The notes under the pieces were generated by a model. That model did no database searches. It saw only the letters and a list, made by a program, of their open reading frames with translations, and was not told the DNA's origin. 20,932 nucleotides of DNA from Caryophanales bacterium UBA6879 (lineage in GTDB: Bacteria > Bacillota_I > Bacilli_A > RFN20 > CAG-288). This document shows positions 15,066 to 20,932 of this stretch, piece by piece. Every line of letters starts with the position of its first letter. Within the stretch, counting starts at the first letter, position 1. Both the position numbers and the translations under genes were made by a program. The stretch lies in NCBI GenBank assembly GCA_002449135.1, contig DKCH01000037.1, positions 402 to 21,333 on the forward strand. The letters run 5' to 3'.

Positions 15066-16775
15066 ATGAAAAATGAAGAAGTAATTTTAATTAATGATTT
15101 TTATCATCCACCTGTTGAAAATTTGACTGTCGCAATTGATCATTTAAAAACTAATATGCTTTTAGTTTATCCGGCCTTTGTAAGACCTGAGATTAATTCT
15201 TTAACTGATTTTAAAGGTAGTATTTCCTATTTAGGTAAAAAGCTTACTAGTGATGATGAATTAAAAAAAGGGCTTAATGATTTAATATTTATTGATTCAG
15301 AAATTGATACAAAATATTTAGAAAGACCTATTTATTCTCAATTTTTAGAAGCCTTTTTGGATTCTAATAATCATTTTAAGGAATTATATTTAGAAAAAAT
15401 AAAAGCTTCTTCTACTGATTTAGAAAAATTAAAGCAAGAAAAACTAAAACATATTGAAAAAATTAATAATAAATACGCTAATATAGAAAGTAAAATAGAA
15501 GAACAATCTCAATATGAATTAGCAGAAATCAGAAAATTATTTAAGAAAAATAAAGAGCCAAGTGATGTAGATTCTTTTAAATATCAAGATGATTTAAAAC
15601 AGGCTTTTGAAAAGAAAAGCAAAAAAATCGCTGAAGTTGAAAAGAAAAAGAAAGATGAAATATCTAAAGTTGAAGAGACATATGATCCAAAAATTAATTC
15701 ATATTCTACTGATTATCAAAAAATTGAATCTAGAGTTTATAAAGAATTAAAAAAAGAGTATAAAAAATTAAAAAAAGAATTAAATAAAAATATTAAAAAC
15801 GTTTTGGAAAGCGATGAAGATGTTCAATTAAAAGACGAAAAAATAGAATCTCTAAAGAATGATTTTTATTCTAAAACTTATCTTGATCGTAAAGAAGCAA
15901 AAATTAGACTTAATAAATATTTAACATATTTAGGGTTTGAGCCTAATTTATTATTTAAATTTAAGGCTTTTTCTAATTTTACTTATTTGGAAAAAACTAA
16001 ACTAAAATATCTTTTAGGTATACTTACTAATAAAAGATTTTTTGTGTTAGATTTACTTTCACCTTCTTTAAATTATCCTGATCAAAAAGAATTGATTTCT
16101 TTACTTAGTTTAGCCTTAAAACAAAATAAAGAAACATTAATTATTTCTAATAATGTCGATAACATTCAATATTTGGTTGATGATTCTAGAGTTTTTGTTG
16201 CTATTGAGTCTAAGACTATTGAGTATGGTTTTAAAAATGAAATTTTAAATAATCCGATGGTTCCTATTTGTAAAAAATTAATTAATAAGGAAGACATTAC
16301 TCAAGAGGATTTAGATTTAACATTAGAATTAAAAGGAAAATTAGTTTCTATTATTCCTGATCATTATATTTTAGCTTCTGAAACTCAAATTATTGCTTAT
16401 AAAAGATTATTAAAATATGAACAAAAGATGGAGAAAAAAGTTAAGCAATTAAAAGAAGAAAAAGCTCAAGAAGAGGAAAATAATATTGTCACTCAAACTA
16501 TTATGGAAGCAGTTGGTGAAGAAAAAAGAGTTAAAAAAGTTGAGAAGCTTTATAAAAATAATAAACAAGATAAAATTAAAGTTTATATTATAGAAAAAAG
16601 AGAAAAAGATAATATGTGGGTTATCCACATTGAAAATTCTTCTAAAATTTTAAAGCTTTTTAAAACACAGCATGAAGCGATTAATTATGCTAAGAAGCTT
16701 TCTTTATCACAAGCTATAACTATTAAGGTCAAGTCTTCTAAAGGTGATTCTTTTGGTAAATATAAAGTAATTTAG
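15066..16775 (+). CDS. Degenerate OppF-like ABC ATPase with coiled-coil insertion and DUF2188-like C-terminus
   Basis: 569 residues, not a recognised named family. The ends of an oligopeptide-transporter ATPase fold can be traced. Residues 32-60 align with the Walker A region but read MLLVYPAFVRPEINS, with no GxxGxGKS. DLIFIDSE at 72-79 matches the Q-loop MIFQDP, and FSNFTYLEK at 302-310 takes the place of FSGGQ. FFVLDLL at 325-331 is Walker B without the catalytic Glu. SNN at 361-363 replaces the H-loop AHD, and IEYGFKNEILNNPMVP at 385-400 matches the OppD/OppF segment EYGPTDEILNNPxHP. Between them, residues 105-280 are Lys/Glu-rich coiled coil. Residues 440-505 are charged helix, and the last ~65 (DNMWVIHI, FKTQHEAINYAKK) resemble DUF2188. 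ATP hydrolysis is unlikely; a structural or regulatory role is inferred. There is no Shine-Dalgarno sequence, and no opp permeases are near. Confidence 0.6.
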   Translation: MKNEEVILINDFYHPPVENLTVAIDHLKTNMLLVYPAFVRPEINSLTDFKGSISYLGKKLTSDDELKKGLNDLIFIDSEIDTKYLERPIYSQFLEAFLDSNNHFKELYLEKIKASSTDLEKLKQEKLKHIEKINNKYANIESKIEEQSQYELAEIRKLFKKNKEPSDVDSFKYQDDLKQAFEKKSKKIAEVEKKKKDEISKVEETYDPKINSYSTDYQKIESRVYKELKKEYKKLKKELNKNIKNVLESDEDVQLKDEKIESLKNDFYSKTYLDRKEAKIRLNKYLTYLGFEPNLLFKFKAFSNFTYLEKTKLKYLLGILTNKRFFVLDLLSPSLNYPDQKELISLLSLALKQNKETLIISNNVDNIQYLVDDSRVFVAIESKTIEYGFKNEILNNPMVPICKKLINKEDITQEDLDLTLELKGKLVSIIPDHYILASETQIIAYKRLLKYEQKMEKKVKQLKEEKAQEEENNIVTQTIMEAVGEEKRVKKVEKLYKNNKQDKIKVYIIEKREKDNMWVIHIENSSKILKLFKTQHEAINYAKKLSLSQAITIKVKSSKGDSFGKYKVI

Positions 16776-16792
16776 TTTATGAGAGTAAAAAT

Positions 16793-16829
16793 AAATGGTA
16801 TTACAATGTGTAATACCATTTTTGTTATT
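16793..16829. terminator. Shared bidirectional terminator between convergent genes
   Basis: AATGGTATTACA (16794-16805) with its exact complement at 16809-16820, plus one outer A-T pair. T-rich sequence follows on the plus strand (TTTTTGTTATTTTTT). On the minus strand, TATTTTTA follows the stem beyond the hpt stop. It serves both the OppF-like gene and hpt. Confidence 0.85.
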
Positions 16830-17400
16830 TTTTCTTTAATTTGTTTTTCTTAGCGATTTCTTCATAAGAAGCAATCTCTTCTTTAGTAGGGACGAAAACA
16901 TATGGGATGTTTCTATATAATTCTTTATAGTCAAGTCCATATCCTACTAAGAATTCATTTTCTTTTAATACTAAGCCAGCATAATCTATATTTACATTTA
17001 CTTTTCTAATAGATATTTTATCAATCAAAGTTACTATAATTATTTGTTTTGGTTGATATTTATCAGTGATAAAATGTTTTAAATAGTGCATAGAATAACC
17101 GGTGTCTACAACATCATCAATTAAAATAACTGTTCTATTTTTAACATCTAAAGTTAAGTCTTTTTTCAAACTGATAATACCAGTTGATGCAGTTCCATCA
17201 TATGAAGAGATTTGGATGTAGTCAGTAATAATAGGTATTTTTACTTCTTTGATTAAATCTAAAGCAAAATTTAAGCCACCTTTCATAACACCTATGAAGA
17301 CTGGAATTTGTTCATCATCTTTTAAACGCTCAGAAAGTTTGCTACCAATATCTTTGCAAATATCATGAATTTGCTCTTCAGATAATAATACTCTACTCAT
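16825..17400 (-). CDS. hpt: Hypoxanthine phosphoribosyltransferase
   Basis: 191-residue purine-salvage enzyme that joins hypoxanthine (often also guanine) to PRPP, giving IMP or GMP in the cytoplasm. Seen: the VFIGVMKGG loop (residues 34-42), ISSYDGTASTG (64-74), the PRPP-binding loop VILIDDVVDTGYS (91-103) and the C-terminal purine-binding VGYGLDYKELYRNIPYV (152-168). The acidic pair of the PRPP loop is Asp-Asp where the family usually has Glu-Asp, a conservative change. The ATG at 17400 is preceded by AAGGAGGAG. The C-terminus is a short Lys-rich tail. It is transcribed alone, divergently from the ABC exporter pair; the tilS and ftsH neighbours common in Bacilli are not beside it. Confidence 0.95.
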   Translation of the reverse strand: MSRVLLSEEQIHDICKDIGSKLSERLKDDEQIPVFIGVMKGGLNFALDLIKEVKIPIITDYIQISSYDGTASTGIISLKKDLTLDVKNRTVILIDDVVDTGYSMHYLKHFITDKYQPKQIIIVTLIDKISIRKVNVNIDYAGLVLKENEFLVGYGLDYKELYRNIPYVFVPTKEEIASYEEIAKKNKLKKK

Positions 17401-17427
17401 AATCTCCTCCTTTTGAAAGATATAAAT

Positions 17428-17457
17428 ATTATATATGATTTATAGGAAAAATTGAAA
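17428..17457 (-). promoter_or_regulatory. Candidate hpt promoter
   Basis: On the minus strand, TATAAT (17433-17428) is preceded at 18 bases by TTTCAA (17457-17452). This gives a start near 17421 and a leader of about 20 bases containing the AAGGAGGAG site. The -10 is perfect and the -35 is poor. Confidence 0.5.
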
Positions 17458-17556
17458 AGCTTTTAATTTTTTGAAATCGCTTACTATTACTTTAAAAAAT
17501 AACTAACATTTACATTTAGATTGTAATAAAATAGTCTAGTTAATAAAGGAGACAGG

Positions 17557-19464
17557 ATGAAACAGTTTTTTGGATACTCTAAAAAGGCAGAACAAGAAGA
17601 TAAAATAGATTCGCGTAAAACATTAAAAATTTACCTTGCTTGTTTAAAACCTTCATGGAAATATATTATTTTAGCTTTTATTTTTCTAGCTATGGATGCG
17701 ACTTTTGAAATGCTTATTCCGTATTTTTCCGGTTTATTTATTTCTCAAGGGTTGGAAGGCTATGGGGCAATGGTTGGTTCTCAACCACAACCTATTATTG
17801 CTGGGCAAGGATTTAATCAACCTGCAATGAATCAAATATGGCTTTATGGTGGTTTAATTATTGGTTTAGCTTTCTTGGCAATTTTTTGTCAATGTTATGC
17901 AATGAAAGTTGCTGCTAAAATTTCTTCTGATTTTGTTGAAAGATTAAGAAATACTTTGTTTTGGAAAATGGAAGAATTTTCTTTTTCTAATATTGGTCAT
18001 TTTCCAGTTTCTAAATTAACTACTATGCTTTCTAATGATTGTAATAATGTTAGATTTTTTGTTTTAATGTGCTTAAGAGCGGGATTTAAATCACCTTTAA
18101 TGATTTTAATTGGATTTATTTTAATCTTTTCTCAGAACTGGTTAATTGGGTTAATTGCTTTACCTTTCTCTGTTATTTCTTTTATTTTTATGTGTTATTT
18201 AATTAGAAAAACTAAGCCTCAATTTATTCAAACTCAAAAATCTATAGATAATGTAAACTGTAATGTTGAAGAAGATACTGAAGGTATTAGAGAAGTTAAA
18301 GCTTTTTGTCGAGAAGATTTAATGGCTAATAAGTTTGGTAAAGCTAATCAAGAGTTAACCAATGTTTCCTATGTAGCCTTTGCTAGAATGGCTATTGTTA
18401 CAGCAATTACTCAATTTGCTGTTAACATTACTGTTGGTGTTATTCAATTAGTTGGTGGCTTTGATATGATTTATACCATGCAAGATAGTAGTCTTTGGTT
18501 AATGTTTAACAATGGAAAAATATTTGATGCTGGTGAATTATCAATGTTATCTAATTTTGCTGCTAGTTTAACTATGGCTTTTTCTTTCTTAGGAATGTTA
18601 CTTCAAATATTTGGACGTGCTGAAGCTTCAAAAGAAAGAATTGATCGTGTTTTATGTGAAAAAATTGATATTTCATATACTCCTAAAGAGAAAACTAAAG
18701 ATTTTGATCCTGATAAAATTGCAACAGGTGATATTGAATTTAAAGATGTTTGTTTTACTTATGTAAATGACTTAAATAAATTAGCATTAGGACCGATAAA
18801 CTTAAAAATTAAAAGTGGAACGACTTTGGGTATAATTGGTGGAACTGGGTCAGGTAAATCTACTTTAGTTAATTTAATTCCTCGTTTATATGATGCTTCT
18901 AAAGGTGAGATTTTAATTGCTAATCACGATGTTAAAGATTATTCTTTGCAAGCTTTAAGAAATGATATTGGTGTTGTTTTACAAAATAATTTACTTTTTA
19001 CTGGAACTATAAAATCTAATATTTTATGGGGCAAAAAAGATGCTAGTGATGCTGAAATTTGGGATGCTTTAGAATTAGCTCAAGCTAAAGAGTTTGTTAA
19101 TCGTTTTAATGAAAAGTTAGAAACTAGTGTAAATCAAGGCGGTAAATCAGTTTCTGGTGGTCAAAAACAAAGATTATGTATTGCTCGTGCAGTTATTAAA
19201 AAGCCAAAGATTTTAATTCTTGATGATTCTACTTCAGCTTGCGATATGAAAACAGCACGACTTATTCATCAAGGCTTAGCTACAAAATTAAAAGAAACCA
19301 CTACATTATTAATTTCGCAGCGTATTTCTTCAGTTAAAAATTGTGATCAAATTTTAGTTTTAGATAATGGAAAAATTGTTGGTTTAGGTAAACATGAAGA
19401 TTTACTTAAGAATTGTGAAATATATAAAGAAATTAATGAAATACAAGCTAAGGGGGTAGAATAA
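17557..19464 (+). CDS. ABC exporter half-transporter with degenerate ATPase site (TM287-like)
   Basis: 635-residue fused membrane and ATPase half-transporter. The membrane domain spans about residues 25-355 with roughly six segments and a long outer loop at 62-93 rich in Gly, Gln and Pro. In the ATPase domain, Walker A is GGTGSGKST (428-436), the Q-loop is Gln476 and the signature is VSGGQ (532-536). Walker B ends LILDDST, so Asp557 replaces the catalytic Glu. The H-loop is ISQR, so Gln588 replaces His. This Asp-plus-Gln pattern is that of the non-catalytic partner in heterodimeric exporters such as TM287/288. The stop overlaps the ATG of the next gene by one base (TAATG), so the two subunits are translationally coupled. 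GGAGACAGG supplies the ribosome binding site. Likely drug, lipid or peptide export; the substrate is unknown. Confidence 0.93.
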   Translation: MKQFFGYSKKAEQEDKIDSRKTLKIYLACLKPSWKYIILAFIFLAMDATFEMLIPYFSGLFISQGLEGYGAMVGSQPQPIIAGQGFNQPAMNQIWLYGGLIIGLAFLAIFCQCYAMKVAAKISSDFVERLRNTLFWKMEEFSFSNIGHFPVSKLTTMLSNDCNNVRFFVLMCLRAGFKSPLMILIGFILIFSQNWLIGLIALPFSVISFIFMCYLIRKTKPQFIQTQKSIDNVNCNVEEDTEGIREVKAFCREDLMANKFGKANQELTNVSYVAFARMAIVTAITQFAVNITVGVIQLVGGFDMIYTMQDSSLWLMFNNGKIFDAGELSMLSNFAASLTMAFSFLGMLLQIFGRAEASKERIDRVLCEKIDISYTPKEKTKDFDPDKIATGDIEFKDVCFTYVNDLNKLALGPINLKIKSGTTLGIIGGTGSGKSTLVNLIPRLYDASKGEILIANHDVKDYSLQALRNDIGVVLQNNLLFTGTIKSNILWGKKDASDAEIWDALELAQAKEFVNRFNEKLETSVNQGGKSVSGGQKQRLCIARAVIKKPKILILDDSTSACDMKTARLIHQGLATKLKETTTLLISQRISSVKNCDQILVLDNGKIVGLGKHEDLLKNCEIYKEINEIQAKGVE

Positions 19465-20932
19465 TGAAAGATTCTTATCAATTTAAAAAAGAAGGCCCTG
19501 GATTTAACGCTTATGGTGAAGGCGGAGTAATTAATGATGTAAAAATTCAATATTCTTGTGGACCAGATGAATTTAAAAAAATCAATGCCAGTTATACTAA
19601 AAGAAAAAAAGGATATGGAAAACCACAGCATTCTTGGAAATCATTGTTTAGAGTTTTTAAGTATGTATGGCCTGATAAGTATCGTTTATTTTTTGTCTTA
19701 TTTGTTACTGTTATTGCTATTTTGGTTACATTAGCTGGTGCCTTTATTTCTGCACCTTTAGTTGATTCTTTACTTACTCCAGCTATTAATAGTTTAAATA
19801 ATTGGTCTACTATTTCTTTAGAGGCTTATAAAGCACAAATTGCTGAGCAATCTTTTGTTTATCAATATTTATTTAATTTAGTTGATTGGAACAGTGTTAA
19901 TGCTGTTAGTGAGGCTCTAAATGTAGTATTTTATTTATCATTTGCTATGTTTGGTTTGTACATTTTAGCTTTTGTTTTAAATATATTTCAAGCGCGTTTG
20001 ATGGTTGGTATTGGAACTAATTCTTTACAAAGAATGAGAAACGATATGTTTGTTAAATTACAAAAATTACCTTTAAAATACTTTGATTCAACTTCACATG
20101 GTGATATTATGTCTCGCTTTACTAATGATGTTGATAATATTTCTATGCTATTTATTAATGGAATGTTAGAAATTTTTACTTCTTTAATTATGCTTTTAGG
20201 TATTTTGGTATTTATTTTTGTTTTAAATTGGTTTTTAGCGTTATTTGCGGTTTTTATTGAGGTTATCGCTTTATTAATAGTTGCTTTTAATGTCCATCGT
20301 TCTGTTTCTGCTTTCTCGGAAACACAAATTTCTATGGGTGAATATAATGGCTTTTCAGAAGAGGTTTTGTCAGGTTTAAAGGTTGTTAAATCATTTTCTA
20401 AGGAAAAAGATATGTCTGAAATTTTTAAGTCTATTAATTATCGTCATACTTATCATAATAGACGTTCTGTATATCTTTCTTCTATTAATATTCCTATTGT
20501 TAACAATATTAATAATATGGCAACGGGTATTATTTCTCTTATTGGTGCTTTAATGATTATTTCTGATAGTAGTATTCCAGGTGCTGATTTTACTATTGGT
20601 GCTTTAATTTCTTTTGTGGCTTTTTTAAGAATGTTTGCTCGTCCATTTAATTCAATTTCGAATTTAATGACTATGGTACAAGCGGCTTTAGCTGGTTCTG
20701 AACGTATTTTCCAAATGATGGATCAAAAGACTGAATCTGCTTTAAATACTAATAAATGGCATTCATTTAAAGGAAAAGATGGTAAATATTATTGGACAGA
20801 TGGTAAAGAAACTAAACCTGTTTTAGGTGATGTAAAGATGGATAATGTTTATTTTTCTTATGTTAAGGATCAACCAGTTTTACAAGATATTACTTTATAT
20901 GCTCATCCTGGTCAAAGGATTGCTTTAGTTGG
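19464..20932 (+). CDS. ABC exporter half-transporter, partner subunit, truncated at right edge
   Basis: Open frame from the ATG at 19464 to the window end, 489 codons. The ribosome binding site AAGGGGGTAG lies inside the end of the preceding gene. About 60 soluble, Gly/Lys-rich residues (GPGFNAYGEGG, then KRKKGYGKPQHSW) precede the first membrane segment. The membrane domain carries the usual coupling regions (LPLKYFDSTSHGDIMSRFTND, then GLKVVKSFSKE). After the last membrane helix, SERIFQMMDQ is followed by an unusual 25-30 residue insert (KWHSFKGKDGKYYWTDG...). The ATPase domain then begins (MDNVYFSYVKDQPVLQDI), and the window stops in RIALVG, just before Walker A. As partner of a degenerate-site subunit it should carry the catalytic Glu, but that part is not visible. 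Confidence 0.92.
   Translation, partial: MKDSYQFKKEGPGFNAYGEGGVINDVKIQYSCGPDEFKKINASYTKRKKGYGKPQHSWKSLFRVFKYVWPDKYRLFFVLFVTVIAILVTLAGAFISAPLVDSLLTPAINSLNNWSTISLEAYKAQIAEQSFVYQYLFNLVDWNSVNAVSEALNVVFYLSFAMFGLYILAFVLNIFQARLMVGIGTNSLQRMRNDMFVKLQKLPLKYFDSTSHGDIMSRFTNDVDNISMLFINGMLEIFTSLIMLLGILVFIFVLNWFLALFAVFIEVIALLIVAFNVHRSVSAFSETQISMGEYNGFSEEVLSGLKVVKSFSKEKDMSEIFKSINYRHTYHNRRSVYLSSINIPIVNNINNMATGIISLIGALMIISDSSIPGADFTIGALISFVAFLRMFARPFNSISNLMTMVQAALAGSERIFQMMDQKTESALNTNKWHSFKGKDGKYYWTDGKETKPVLGDVKMDNVYFSYVKDQPVLQDITLYAHPGQRIALV

Noticed and set aside
15066..16775. Reading the coiled-coil gene as an SMC-like or phage tail-fibre protein
   Set aside because: No SMC head motifs or tail repeats; the ABC-like segments flanking the coil and the EILNNPMVP motif fit an Opp-type ATPase better.
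17455..17464. AAAAGCTTTT palindrome next to the hpt -35, considered as an operator
   Set aside because: Ten bases of palindrome are easily met by chance in such AT-rich DNA, and no second copy is seen nearby.
19347..19631. Minus-strand open frame spanning the junction of the two exporter genes
   Set aside because: Both plus-strand genes are continuous and conserved there; the overlap with them is complete.
1..20932. Translation with UGA as Trp (code 4)
   Set aside because: All genes are full-length under the standard code and Trp is encoded by TGG throughout.

Overview
The window is AT-rich, with T- or A-ending codons, AGA as the main Arg codon and strong AGGAGG-type ribosome binding sites. 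It looks like a low-GC Bacilli/Mollicutes-type chromosome, plausibly an uncultured gut lineage of the RF39, Erysipelotrichia or Acholeplasma sort (inference from style and protein sequences; no search was run). All Trp codons are TGG. None of the 14 visible stop codons is TGA: 12 are TAA and 2 are TAG. The standard code therefore fits, with UGA avoided.

Layout: (1) 2-4269, a carbohydrate/glycerol-phosphate-type ABC importer (ATPase cut by the left edge, two permeases, large lipoprotein binding protein), followed by a small zinc-ribbon membrane protein and an intrinsic terminator. (2) 4787-15024, the core information-processing cluster rplK-rplA-rplJ-rplL-rpoB-rpoC. It has a clear sigma-A-type promoter, a candidate L1 autoregulatory hairpin before rplK, an L10-leader RNA with a kink-turn-like element before rplJ, two long hairpins between rplL and rpoB, and a strong terminator after rpoC. 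secE and nusG, which often precede rplK, are not here. (3) 15066-16775, an unusual 569-residue protein that reads as a degenerate OppF-like ABC ATPase with a long coiled-coil insertion and a DUF2188-like C-terminus. It converges, through a shared bidirectional terminator, on hpt (hypoxanthine phosphoribosyltransferase, minus strand). (4) 17557-end, two overlapping half-transporter genes for a heterodimeric ABC exporter. The first has a degenerate ATPase site (Asp for catalytic Glu, Gln for the H-loop His). The second is cut by the right edge just before its Walker A.

The points most worth a second look are the apparently dead ABC ATPase, the Asn at the classical rifampicin position 526 of RpoB, an L11 lacking most of the thiopeptide-binding prolines, and the structured rplL-rpoB intergenic region. 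Most of the rest is conventional housekeeping DNA. No CRISPR array, tRNA, rRNA, insertion sequence or phage gene was seen, and no gene-free stretch exceeds 300 bases.
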